Origin: Pseudoxanthomonas mexicana
GTDB taxonomy: Bacteria > Pseudomonadota > Gammaproteobacteria > Xanthomonadales > Xanthomonadaceae
Assembly (NCBI RefSeq): GCF_001556105.1
Contig: NZ_LSIF01000083.1
Span: forward strand, 1-64,000
DNA: 64,000 bases
Reading direction: 5' to 3'
The number at the start of each line of letters is the position of its first letter. Position 1 is the first letter of the stretch. Made by a program: the position numbers and the translations under genes. This document shows positions 51,901 to 59,661 of this stretch, in pieces. The notes beneath the pieces were generated by a model, which did no database searches, had not been told where the DNA came from, and saw nothing but the letters and a program-made list of their open reading frames with translations.

Positions 51901-53068
51901 GGCGGTCGAGCTTGCTGCGCGGGCTGTAGCGCTTGACGCGGGCGAAGCCGGGATCGACCACGTAGCGGATGCGCGGCACCGTCAGCGAGGTTTCCGCGAC
52001 GTTGGTGGCCAGCACGATGCGCCGGTTCGGACCGGGATTGAACACGCGGTCCTGGTCCTGGTTGGACAGCCGCGCATACAGCGGCAACACCTCGGTGTTC
52101 CGGTACTTGCGGCGCTCCAGCGACTGGTGCGCGTCGCGGATCTCGCGTTCGCCGGGCAGGAAGACCAGCACGTCGCCGCGCGCGTCCAGCCGGGTGATCT
52201 CGTCCATCGCCGCCACGATGGCGTCGTTGACGGTGCGGTCGCCTTCCTGCTCGCCCTCGCCTTCCGGCGCGCGGTAGCGCACCTCGACCGGATAGGTGCG
52301 GCCTTCCACGCTGATCACCGGCGCGTCGTCGAAGTGTTTGGCGAAACGCGCGGTGTCGATCGTCGCCGAGGTGACGATGACCTTCAGGTCGCGGCGCTTG
52401 CGCAGCAACTGCTTCAGGTAGCCGAGCAGGAAGTCGATGTTGAGGCTGCGTTCGTGCGCCTCGTCGACGATGATGGTGTCGTAGGCCGAGAGCCAGCGGT
52501 CGCTGGCGATCTCCGCCAGCAGGATGCCGTCGGTCATGAACTTGATGTGGGTGTCGTCGCCGACCTGGTCGTTGAAGCGCACCTGGAAGCCGACGCCGCG
52601 GCCGAGTTCGGTCTTCAGCTCGTCGGCCACGCGACGCGCGACCGCGCGCGCGGCGATGCGGCGCGGCTGCGTGCAGCCGATCATGCCGGCCACGCCGCGG
52701 CCGGCGGCCAGGCACAGCTTGGGCAGCTGGGTGGTCTTGCCGGAGCCGGTCTCGCCGGCGATGACGACCACCTGATGGTTCCGGATCAGCTCGACGATGC
52801 GCTCGCCCTCGCGGGCGATCGGCAAGGCGTCGTCCAGGGTCACCGCCGGCACCGTCGATAGACGCCGCTCGCGGGCGGCGATCGAGGCGGTCAATGCCTG
52901 TTCGAAGGCCTGGCGCACGCCGGCATCGGCCGGCTTGCCCTGCCAGCGCGACCATAGTCCATGCAGGCGACCGCGGTCGCGGCTCAGCGCGCGGTCGAGC
53001 GACTGCCGGCCCTGGTCGAGGGCGGTGCGGTCGGGACTGGGGGGGGATGGATTACGGGGAGTACTCAT
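48959..53068 (-). CDS. hrpA: ATP-dependent RNA helicase HrpA
   Basis: The 1369-residue DEAH-box helicase has Walker A GETGSGKTTQLPK, DEAH box VDEAHERSLN, SAT motif VTSATIDTARF and motif VI SQASANQRKGRCGR. OB-fold and HA2 follow, then a long C-terminal DUF3418 region. In E. coli HrpA resolves stalled ribosomes by unwinding mRNA. The usual length is about 1300. I chose the ATG at 53066-53068 (MSTPRNPSPPSPDRT); a GTG nine bases upstream is also in frame. Its last codons include a hairpin that may serve the convergent genes. Confidence 0.95.
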   Translation of the reverse strand: MSTPRNPSPPSPDRTALDQGRQSLDRALSRDRGRLHGLWSRWQGKPADAGVRQAFEQALTASIAARERRLSTVPAVTLDDALPIAREGERIVELIRNHQVVVIAGETGSGKTTQLPKLCLAAGRGVAGMIGCTQPRRIAARAVARRVADELKTELGRGVGFQVRFNDQVGDDTHIKFMTDGILLAEIASDRWLSAYDTIIVDEAHERSLNIDFLLGYLKQLLRKRRDLKVIVTSATIDTARFAKHFDDAPVISVEGRTYPVEVRYRAPEGEGEQEGDRTVNDAIVAAMDEITRLDARGDVLVFLPGEREIRDAHQSLERRKYRNTEVLPLYARLSNQDQDRVFNPGPNRRIVLATNVAETSLTVPRIRYVVDPGFARVKRYSPRSKLDRLHIEPVSQASANQRKGRCGRIAEGICYRLYAEADFQARAEFTDPEIRRSSLAGVILRMLQLGLGRIEDFPFLEAPDERAVADGWQQLTELGAIDGERRMTAIGRQMARLPVDVKLARMLVAAQAAGCLRPMLVIASFLGIQDPRERPADARGAADTAHAQFADGRSEFVGVLRLWDAYRQAHEDLTQSKLRDWCGRHFLGFLRMREWRELHRQLRLLCEELGWKEEDNEASLAPLLAGSSAPPAARDDGAAALKATRGQLHRAARLAREGKAEAAPAPVAVRAQQEQAPAGGGFSERVRAAAYQTLHRALVAGLPTQIGHRTDKGDFQAPRQRRFLPFPGSPLSKRAPPWLLAANLLDTQKVWGMTLAAIEPDWVIAELPHLLLRKHFDPHWSRAQGQVLASEQISLFGLVLAPKKPVHYGRIAPGEAHDLFVRQGLVTGEITTRASFVADNLKTLEQAQEEEAKLRRAGLVADEDWQARWYLDRIPSELHSAAGLDAWWKALPPDKRRALHWSLTDLLPGEGSEEDRYPKYFALGDARLPLHYRFEPGAVDDGVTLEVPLHLLNALDPTRLSWLAPGFVADKAVGLIRSLPKAMRRNYVPAPDFARAFFEAFAKPTADDIRGELARFLSRATGVAVSALDFDDAALEPHLRMNLRLREDPRSGEGRVLAESRDLDALRQRFGAKAGQAFAARAGREMAASGLRDFPAQPIPREVPGEAGVPAYPALRDDGETVALQVFADRVEAADAHPGGVRRLLEIALADKVKQARKQLPVSPKTGLLYAAIESQERLRGDIVDAAMNAVLADGLDAIRDRAAFEHRRDDAGKRLFGEAMERLKLAEAILSAVAELKPQLDAPLMGWARGNLDDLRAQLAALVHPGFLRDTPADALAQLPRYLKAMTLRAERAKRDPAKDQARMLELKPFADALAQANEDGVAQSPDWQALRWDLEELRVSVFAQELGAKSGVSPKKLAQRLHALRG
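48964..48989 (+). terminator. Possible terminator of the secreted-protein pair, inside the hrpA end
   Basis: A perfect 10-bp inverted repeat, CGCGCAACGC-N6-GCGTTGCGCG, lies 21 bases beyond the stop of the second secreted-protein gene. On the plus strand AGTTTCTT follows, giving a short T-rich tract. It falls in the final codons of the convergent hrpA, so it would be a protein-coding terminator shared across strands. Confidence 0.5.
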
Positions 53069-53156
53069 CTTCAGCACGTGCTTGAAACTTTTTGCTCACG
53101 CCACATGTTCTAGTGTGTCCATTGTGCCGTCTCAACCCACCTACAGGAGCATCCGC

Positions 53157-53711
53157 ATGGCCAAGCCGAAGACCAAGCCCGCCAAGACCAAGGCCCCCTC
53201 CGTGCCCGCGCCGCTCGCGGCGGCCCCGTCGGCACCGAACATCGATATCGGGATCAGCGGCGGCGAACGCAAGAAGATCGCCGACGGCCTGTCGCGCTTC
53301 CTCGCCGACAGCTACACGCTCTATCTGAAGACCCACAACTTCCACTGGAACATCACCGGCGCGATGTTCAATTCGCTGCATACGATGTTCGAGACGCAGT
53401 ACACCGAGCAGTGGACCGCACTGGACGAGATCGCCGAGCGTATCCGCGCGCTGGGCTTCAACGCGCCGGGTTCGTACCGCGAGTTCGTCAGCCTCACCTC
53501 GATCCCGGAAGAGCCTGGCCTGAGCGACAGCGCCGACTGGCGCGAGATGGTCCGCCAGCTGGTGATCGGCAACGAAGCGGTCTGCCGCACGGCGCGCAAG
53601 GTGCTGGACATCGCCGACGACGCGGACGATGCGCCGACCGAGGACCTGCTGACCCAGCGCCTGCAGACGCACGAGAAGTACGCGTGGATGCTGCGCTCGC
53701 TGCTGCAGTAA
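53157..53711 (+). CDS. dps: Dps family DNA-binding ferritin
   Basis: The 184-residue protein has a Lys/Pro/Ala-rich N-terminal tail (MAKPKTKPAKTKAPSVPAP) for DNA contact. The Dps ferritin core follows with ferroxidase residues in KTHNFHWNITG and FETQYTEQWTALDEIAERI. It should form a 12-mer that oxidises iron with peroxide and compacts DNA under stress. AGGAG lies 8 bases before the ATG. It diverges from hrpA. TTGAAA at 53082 may be a -35 box, but no good -10 follows. A strong terminator lies downstream. Confidence 0.96.
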   Translation: MAKPKTKPAKTKAPSVPAPLAAAPSAPNIDIGISGGERKKIADGLSRFLADSYTLYLKTHNFHWNITGAMFNSLHTMFETQYTEQWTALDEIAERIRALGFNAPGSYREFVSLTSIPEEPGLSDSADWREMVRQLVIGNEAVCRTARKVLDIADDADDAPTEDLLTQRLQTHEKYAWMLRSLLQ

Positions 53712-53732
53712 TCCGCGCTTCCGTGACGCACC

Positions 53733-53764
53733 GACGCCCGGCCCATGCCGGGCGTCCTGCTTTT
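53733..53764 (+). terminator. Intrinsic terminator of dps
   Basis: A perfect 10-bp stem, GACGCCCGGC / GCCGGGCGTC with loop CCAT, is followed by CTGCTTTT. It lies 21 bases after the dps stop and before recQ. It is the clearest factor-independent terminator in the window. Confidence 0.88.
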
Positions 53765-53846
53765 CGCGCCCGGCCCGGGGGTTTCCTACACGCGTCGGCG
53801 TCTTGGGCGGGACCGGCCCGCCCGGGGGCCGGGTTATCCTGTGCGC

Positions 53847-55640
53847 ATGTCGTCCCCCGCACTTGAAACACTGCAGCGCGTCTTCGGTTACAGCGCCTTC
53901 CGTGGCCACCAGCAGGCCATCGTCGAACACCTCGCCGCCGGCCACGATGCCCTGGTCCTCATGCCGACCGGCGCCGGCAAATCCCTGTGCTTCCAGGTGC
54001 CCGCGCTGCTGCGCGACGGCACCGGCATCGTCGTCTCGCCGTTGATCGCACTGATGCAGGACCAGGTGGACGCCCTGCGCCAGCTGGGCGTGCGTGCGGC
54101 GTTCCTGAACTCCTCGCTGGACGCGGACGAGGCGAACCAGGTCGAACAGGCCCTGCTGCGCGGCGAGCTGGACCTGCTCTACGTCGCGCCGGAGCGGCTG
54201 CTGACCGGGCGCTTCCTGTCGCTGCTGGACCGCAGCCGCATCGCCCTGTTCGCCATCGACGAAGCGCACTGCGTGTCGGCGTGGGGCCACGACTTCCGCC
54301 GCGAATACCTGGAACTGACCCTGCTGCACGAGCGCTGGCCGGACGTGCCGCGCATCGCGCTGACCGCGACCGCCGATCCGCCGACCCAGCGCGAGATCGC
54401 CGAGCGGCTGAACCTGGTCGAGGCCGAGAAGTTCGTCAGCTCGTTCGACCGCCCCAACATCCGCTACACCGTGGTGCAGAAGGACAACGCGCGCCACCAG
54501 CTGCGCGACATGCTGCGCAAGCACCGCGGCGAGGCCGGCATCGTCTACTGCCTGTCGCGCAAGCGGGTGGAGCAGTTCGCCGACTACCTGGCCGAACAGG
54601 GCTTCAACGCCCTGCCCTACCACGCGGGGCTCGACGCCAGCGTGCGCGCGCACAACCAGCGCCGCTTCCTGCGCGAGGACGGCATCGTCATGGTGGCGAC
54701 GATCGCGTTCGGCATGGGCATCGACAAGCCGGACGTGCGCTTCGTCGCGCACGTGGACCTGCCCAAGTCGATGGAAGGCTATTACCAGGAGACCGGCCGC
54801 GCCGGCCGTGACGGCGACGCCGCCGAAGCGTGGCTGTGCTACGGGCTGGGCGACGTGGTGCTGCTGAAGCAGATGATCGAACAGGGCGAGGCCGGCGAAG
54901 AGCGCAAGCGCCTCGAACGCCGCAAGCTCGACCAGTTGCTGGGCTACTGCGAATCCACCCAGTGCCGGCGGCAGGTGCTGCTGGCGGGCTTCGGCGAGAC
55001 CTACCCGCACGAGTGCGGCAACTGCGACAACTGCCTGAGCCCGGCCGAGACCTGGGACGCCACCGAGGCTGCACAGAAAGCATTGAGCTGCGTGTACCGC
55101 AGCGGCCAGCGCTTCGGCGTGAACCACGTGATCGACGTGCTGCGCGGCAGCGAGAGCGAGCGCATCCGCCAGTGCGGCCACGACCACCTGACCACCTACG
55201 GCATCGGCAAGGATCTGGACGCGACCGCGTGGCGCAGCGTGTTCCGCCAGCTGGTGGCCTGCGGCCTGCTGGAAGTGGACGCGGAGTTCGGCAGCCTGCG
55301 CCTGACCGAAGGCAGCCGCGCCGTCCTGCGAGGCGAGCGCCGCCTGCAGCTGCGCAAGGAGCAACGCGAAAAGCGCGAACGCGACCGCGGATCGCGCAGC
55401 GGCGTGCCGGTGCAGGCCGCCGACCTGCCGCGCTTCCAGGTCCTGCGCGATCTACGGGCGGAGCTCGCACGCGAACAGAACGTGCCCGCCTACGTCATCT
55501 TCCACGACAGCACGCTGCGCAACATCGCCGAACAACAGCCCGCCACGCTGGACGAGCTGGCACGGGTGGGCGGCATCGGCGGGGCCAAGCTGGAACGCTA
55601 CGGCCAGCGCGTGCTGGAAGCGCTCGGTGCGGCGGGATGA
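53847..55640 (+). CDS. recQ: ATP-dependent DNA helicase RecQ
   Basis: The 597-residue helicase has motif [22 protein letters not shown] box [16 protein letters not shown], and motif [13 protein letters not shown] zinc-binding domain (CESTQCRR, then ECGNCDNC), a winged helix, and a C-terminal HRDC domain ([20 protein letters not shown]) follow. It unwinds 3' to 5' at gaps and forks. The ATG at 53847 gives [22 protein letters not shown], the standard start. The protein ends right after HRDC. Confidence 0.96.
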   Translation: MSSPALETLQRVFGYSAFRGHQQAIVEHLAAGHDALVLMPTGAGKSLCFQVPALLRDGTGIVVSPLIALMQDQVDALRQLGVRAAFLNSSLDADEANQVEQALLRGELDLLYVAPERLLTGRFLSLLDRSRIALFAIDEAHCVSAWGHDFRREYLELTLLHERWPDVPRIALTATADPPTQREIAERLNLVEAEKFVSSFDRPNIRYTVVQKDNARHQLRDMLRKHRGEAGIVYCLSRKRVEQFADYLAEQGFNALPYHAGLDASVRAHNQRRFLREDGIVMVATIAFGMGIDKPDVRFVAHVDLPKSMEGYYQETGRAGRDGDAAEAWLCYGLGDVVLLKQMIEQGEAGEERKRLERRKLDQLLGYCESTQCRRQVLLAGFGETYPHECGNCDNCLSPAETWDATEAAQKALSCVYRSGQRFGVNHVIDVLRGSESERIRQCGHDHLTTYGIGKDLDATAWRSVFRQLVACGLLEVDAEFGSLRLTEGSRAVLRGERRLQLRKEQREKRERDRGSRSGVPVQAADLPRFQVLRDLRAELAREQNVPAYVIFHDSTLRNIAEQQPATLDELARVGGIGGAKLERYGQRVLEALGAAG

Positions 55641-55743
55641 AGTTCCACGGCCAACGACCCAGTATCCAGCCCACGTTCAATCCCCGGCTGTTAGCTTGCC
55701 TCTCGGGTCCGCCAGCCGGCGGACCGTACTTCCGGGATGTCCC

Positions 55744-56199
55744 ATGAAGACCCTGCCCCTCGCCCTGCTGGCTCTGCTGAGCATCCCGTCCGCCTGGGCC
55801 CAGTCGAATGCGGCAGCGCTGGACTTGAGCCTGCCTCCGTCCGCGGCCTACGCCAAGGATCCGCCCGGCACCTGGTATGGCGATACGCAGCCGGCGCGCC
55901 CGAAGAAGGCGGCTGCGCTCGCCGCCCCGGTCGACCCCTGCGTGCTCTACGGCGACGACGACGGCGATGGCGTGTCGGGCAGCGTCACCACCGGTATCGG
56001 CTACAGCAAGGGCCGCGGCCGCAGCACCTACAACGCGGTCAACCTCAATCTCTGCAAGACCACGTACGACGACAACGGCAAGCCACGCACGTTCAACTTC
56101 AACATCAACGTCGACCGTTATGAAGGCCCCGGCGGCTACTACGGCCCGTATGGCGGCTATCCCGGCCGCCCGATGATGCGTGGCGCGCCGCATCCGTAG
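55744..56199 (+). CDS. Small exported protein with a Gly/Tyr/Pro tail
   Basis: The 151-residue product has a signal peptide (KTLPLALLALLSIPSAWA), a central domain with two cysteines that could pair (DPCVLYGDDDGDG and NLNLCKTTYDDNG), and a C-terminal tail of Gly, Tyr and Pro. The DDDGDG stretch could bind calcium. It is a xanthomonad-type hypothetical protein without a known role. It follows recQ by 103 bases on the same strand and ends 5 bases from the convergent MFS gene. Confidence 0.75.
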   Translation: MKTLPLALLALLSIPSAWAQSNAAALDLSLPPSAAYAKDPPGTWYGDTQPARPKKAAALAAPVDPCVLYGDDDGDGVSGSVTTGIGYSKGRGRSTYNAVNLNLCKTTYDDNGKPRTFNFNINVDRYEGPGGYYGPYGGYPGRPMMRGAPHP

Positions 56200-56204
56200 G
56201 TTGA

Positions 56205-57356
56205 TCAGTCGCGCGTGGCGACGCGCGCGACCAGGGCCACCGCCACCAGCAGCACGACCAGCAGGCCCAGTGCCGCCGCCAGCGAGGTGAGGTTGGCGAT
56301 GAAGCCCAGCGCCGCCGGCCCCAGCAGCACACCGGCATACCCCATCGTGGTGACCGCGGCGACCGCCAGGTGCGTGGGCATGCTGCGCTGGCGCCCGGCG
56401 GTGGAGAACATCACCGGCACCACGTTGGCCGCGCCTGCGCCGACCAGCGCGAACCCCGCCAGTCCGGCCAGCGGCGACGGCGCCAGGATCGCCAGCATGA
56501 AGCCGGCCGCTGCGACCAGCGCACCGCACAGCACCACACGGAACGCACCCAGCGCCTGCACGATGCGGTCACCGGTCAGGCGTCCGATCGTCATCGTCAC
56601 CGCGAAGGCGACGTAACCGAACCCGGCGATCGCCGGATCGGCGTTGCGCACGGAAGTGAGGAAGACCGCGCTCCAGTCCAGCACCGCGCCTTCGGACAGG
56701 AACATCGCGAAGCACACCGCGCCGACCAGCAGCACGCGACCGCGCGGCAGCACGAAGGCGGGATGATCGCCGTCGCCGCCTTCTTCCAGCAACCCGCGCC
56801 GTGCACCGGCCAGCAACAGCGCGGCGATCACCGCCATGCCGCCGATCGCCGACAGCGGCGACGCGCCCAGCGCCAATGCGCCCGCCACGCCGCCCGCACC
56901 GGCGATGCCGCCGACGCTGTACATGCCGTGGAAGCCGGACATCATCGCGCGGCCGCTGGCGCGTTCGACGATCACCGCCTGCACGTTCATCACCACGTCG
57001 AGCACGCCCATGCTGGCGCCGAACACGGCCAGCACCAGCGCCAGCACGGGAATGCTGGGCGCCAGCATCAGCGCCGGCATGCACAGGCAGATCATCGCGC
57101 CCGCGGCGAGGATCGCGCGGCGGCAACCGAAGCGCGCGGCCAGCCCGCCGGCCAGCGGCATCATCAAGACCGAGCCCACGCCCAGGCACAGCAGCATCAG
57201 GCCGAGCTGGCCGTCATCGAGTGCGAGCGTGCGCTTGGCGAACGGGATCAGCGGCGCCCACGCCGAGATGGCGAAGCCGCCGATGAAGAAGGCGATGCGG
57301 GTGGCGATGCGTTCGCGCGCGCCGGGTGCCGGCATCGCGGCGTCACTCACGGACAT
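56205..57356 (-). CDS. MFS transporter paired with a beta-glucosidase
   Basis: The 383-residue protein has about 12 transmembrane helices and MFS motifs (the loop FGCRRAILAAG between helices 2 and 3, and GFHGMYSVGGIAGAGG). It is closest in pattern to the YbjJ/FucP-like group. Its ATG lies 5 bases after the stop of the GH3 gene, so it is expressed with it and probably imports a sugar that the glucosidase uses, such as cellobiose or gentiobiose. The substrate is inferred from context only. Confidence 0.82.
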   Translation of the reverse strand: MSVSDAAMPAPGARERIATRIAFFIGGFAISAWAPLIPFAKRTLALDDGQLGLMLLCLGVGSVLMMPLAGGLAARFGCRRAILAAGAMICLCMPALMLAPSIPVLALVLAVFGASMGVLDVVMNVQAVIVERASGRAMMSGFHGMYSVGGIAGAGGVAGALALGASPLSAIGGMAVIAALLLAGARRGLLEEGGDGDHPAFVLPRGRVLLVGAVCFAMFLSEGAVLDWSAVFLTSVRNADPAIAGFGYVAFAVTMTIGRLTGDRIVQALGAFRVVLCGALVAAAGFMLAILAPSPLAGLAGFALVGAGAANVVPVMFSTAGRQRSMPTHLAVAAVTTMGYAGVLLGPAALGFIANLTSLAAALGLLVVLLVAVALVARVATRD

Positions 57357-57361
57357 GCGGC

Positions 57362-59542
57362 TCAGGGTGCCAGCAGTTCGAACGGCACGGCGTCGCCGAC
57401 CGCGCTGGACGGCGCGACCCACAGGTCGAACAGGCCCGGTTCGGCAACGGGGCGGTTGTCGACGCCGTGGAATTCGACATCGGCGCGCGTCAGCGTGAAT
57501 TCGACGTCCTGCGACTCGCCGGCAACCAGCGCGATCTTGCGGAAGCGCTTCAGCTCGCACACCGGACGCACGCGACTCGCGGTGCGGTCGCGCAGGTACA
57601 GCTGCACGACTTCTTCGCCCGCTCGGGTGCCGGCATTGGTGATGCGCGTGCGGATGGTCAGCGTGTCGTCCCAGCCCAGCGTCTGCGTGTCGAGCTGCGG
57701 CACGCCGTAGTCGAAGCGCGTGTACGACAGGCCGTGGCCGAACGGATACAGCGCGGCGTGGGTGACCTCGCGCCAGCGCGTCTGGAAGAAGCGCGGCGTG
57801 CCTGGCACGTTGGGACGGCCGCTGGCGGGATGGTTATAGAAGTACGGCTGCTGGCCGGCGTCCTGCGGGAAACTCACCGGCAGGCGCGCGGACGGGTTGT
57901 AGTCGCCAAACACCACGTCGGCGATCGCCGGGCCGGTCTGCGTGCCGAGGAACCAGCCCACCAGGATCGCCTGCGCATCGCGCATCGCACCATCCAGCGC
58001 CAGCGCGCGGCCGTTGCGCAGCACCACGACGACCGGCGTGCCGGTGGCGGCGACCGCCTCGGCCAGCGCCTGCTGCGCGGCGGGCAGCACGATCTGCGTG
58101 CGCGACTGCGCCTCGCCGGAAAACTCGTGCGGTTCGCCCACGGCGAGCAGCACCACATCGGCCGCGCGCGCGGCGGCGACCGCAGCGTCGATGCCGCCCT
58201 CAAGCGCTTCTTCGATGCCGCTACCCGGCACCACGACCAGTGCGGACGGATCGTCCAGCGCGGCGCGTACGCCGGTCTCCACGGCCACCATGCGCGAGGC
58301 GTCGCCGAAGATGTTCCAGCAACCGCCGAGGTTGGCGGTGTCCTGCGCGAACGGCCCGATCAGCGCGATGCGCTGGCCGGCCTTCTTCAGCGGCAGCAGG
58401 TCGCCGTCGTTCTTCAGCAGCACGATGGAGCGGCGCGCGCAGTCGCGGGCCAGCGCATCGTGCGCCGGGATGTGCGACTGGTCGGCTTCACGCTCGGCAT
58501 CGAGGCAGCGGTAGGGATCGTCGAACAGGCCGATGGCGGCCTTCACGTGCAGCACGCGGCGCACGGCTTCGTCGACCTCGTCCATGCTCAGCCGGCCTTC
58601 GGCGACCAGCGTTGCGACATGGCCGGCGTAGATGCCGCTCTGCAGGCTCATGTCGAGACCGGCGGAGAGCGCTTTCTGCGCAGCATCGGCTTCGTCGCTG
58701 GCGTAGCCGTGCGCGATCAGTTCCAGATCGGAGGTGTAGTCGGAGACGACGAAGCCTTCGAACTTCCACTCGCCGCGCAGGATGTCGGTCAGCAGCTCGC
58801 GGTTGGCCGAAGCCGGCACGCCATTGATGTCGTTGAACGAACTCATCAGCGTCAGCGCGCCGGCGTCGATGGCGGCCTTGAACGGCGGCAGGTGCACGTC
58901 GCGCAGCGTCTGCGGCGCCATGTCCACGAAGTTGTAGTCCAGGCCCGCGGAGATCGCGCCATAGGCGGCGAAGTGCTTTGGGGTGGTCAACAGCGAATCG
59001 GCGGCCGTGAGGTCCTGGCCCTGGAAGCCGCGCACGCGGGCAGCGGCGAATTCGCAGGACAGATGGACGTCTTCGCCGGAGGTCTCCGCCACGCGGCCCC
59101 AGCGCTGGTCGCGCGCGATGTCGACCATCGGCGCGAACGTCCAGTGGATGCCGGTCGCGGTGGCTTCCTTCGCGGTGGCGCGCGCGGTGCGCTCGGCGAG
59201 GTCGGGTTCGAAGCTGGCGGCTTCGCCCAGCGGGATCGGGAACACCGTGCGCATGCCGTGGATCACGTCGGCGCCCAGCAGCAGCGGGATGCCAAGCCGG
59301 CTCTCCTCCACTGCGATGCGCTGCGCCTCGCGGCCTTCCGCCGCGCCCACGCCGTTGAACAGCGCGCCGACCCGCCCACTGCGGATCTGCTCGCGTACCT
59401 GCTCGGCATCGCGCGCGAAGGTCTCCGGATTGACCTCGAAGGCGAACGGCCGCAGCGCATCGGCGAAGGCGCCGAGCTGGCCGATCTTTTCCTCCAGCGT
59501 CATCCCGGCGATCAGGCCCTCGATCCTTCGCTGATGCGGCAT
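57362..59542 (-). CDS. GH3 beta-glucosidase (BglX-like), apparently cytoplasmic
   Basis: The 726-residue enzyme has the GH3 N-terminal barrel (LLLGADVIHGMRTVFPIPLG, TPKHFAAYGA) with the nucleophile Asp in VVSDYTSDLELIAHGY. The C-terminal sandwich (DVVLLAVGEPHEFSGEAQSR) and a fibronectin III-like domain complete it. Unlike E. coli BglX it lacks a signal peptide. A good ribosome site (GGGAGG, 8 bases upstream) supports the start MPHQRRIEGLIAGM, so import of the sugar before hydrolysis is likely. A LacI-type operator lies within its promoter. Confidence 0.92.
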   Translation of the reverse strand: MPHQRRIEGLIAGMTLEEKIGQLGAFADALRPFAFEVNPETFARDAEQVREQIRSGRVGALFNGVGAAEGREAQRIAVEESRLGIPLLLGADVIHGMRTVFPIPLGEAASFEPDLAERTARATAKEATATGIHWTFAPMVDIARDQRWGRVAETSGEDVHLSCEFAAARVRGFQGQDLTAADSLLTTPKHFAAYGAISAGLDYNFVDMAPQTLRDVHLPPFKAAIDAGALTLMSSFNDINGVPASANRELLTDILRGEWKFEGFVVSDYTSDLELIAHGYASDEADAAQKALSAGLDMSLQSGIYAGHVATLVAEGRLSMDEVDEAVRRVLHVKAAIGLFDDPYRCLDAEREADQSHIPAHDALARDCARRSIVLLKNDGDLLPLKKAGQRIALIGPFAQDTANLGGCWNIFGDASRMVAVETGVRAALDDPSALVVVPGSGIEEALEGGIDAAVAAARAADVVLLAVGEPHEFSGEAQSRTQIVLPAAQQALAEAVAATGTPVVVVLRNGRALALDGAMRDAQAILVGWFLGTQTGPAIADVVFGDYNPSARLPVSFPQDAGQQPYFYNHPASGRPNVPGTPRFFQTRWREVTHAALYPFGHGLSYTRFDYGVPQLDTQTLGWDDTLTIRTRITNAGTRAGEEVVQLYLRDRTASRVRPVCELKRFRKIALVAGESQDVEFTLTRADVEFHGVDNRPVAEPGLFDLWVAPSSAVGDAVPFELLAP

Positions 59543-59583
59543 GTAAACGATCCTCCCGGGAACGCGGGTATTACGGGGCAGTC

Positions 59584-59612
59584 ATTATGAAAACGTTTAC
59601 AGTCACGGTCAA
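59584..59612 (-). promoter_or_regulatory. Sigma-70 promoter of the GH3-MFS operon
   Basis: On the minus strand TTGACC (-35, 59607-59612) and CATAAT (-10, 59584-59589) are separated by an ideal 17 bases. The operator TGTAAACGTTTTCA sits between and over the -10 side. The transcript would start about 35 bases before the ATG. Confidence 0.75.
59588..59601. promoter_or_regulatory. LacI-family operator in the GH3 promoter
   Basis: TGAAAACGTTTACA (minus strand TGTAAACGTTTTCA) is one base from the perfect palindrome TGTAAACGTTTACA typical of LacI/GalR regulators with a central CG. It lies within the promoter spacer. A second half-site (CGTTTACA) lies just before the GH3 ATG at 59541-59548. No LacI-type gene is in the window. 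Confidence 0.72.
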
Positions 59613-59661
59613 ACCCGCCCGAACTCCACCTCGCCCATCGTCCTGGGACCCGCGCCGGCGG

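Noticed and set aside
48974..52861. A 1295-codon open frame opposite hrpA
   Set aside because: It is a shadow of hrpA with Arg/Gln/His-rich composition and no domain; hrpA has all helicase motifs.
53069..53156. Promoter of dps in the gap to hrpA
   Set aside because: TTGAAA is a fair -35 box, but no -10 hexamer with correct spacing matches more than three positions, so I did not list it.
56208..56231. Hairpin GTCGCGCG-N8-CGCGCGAC at the end of the MFS gene
   Set aside because: It is made only of CG-rich repeats inside coding sequence with no T tract on either strand, so chance is enough to explain it.
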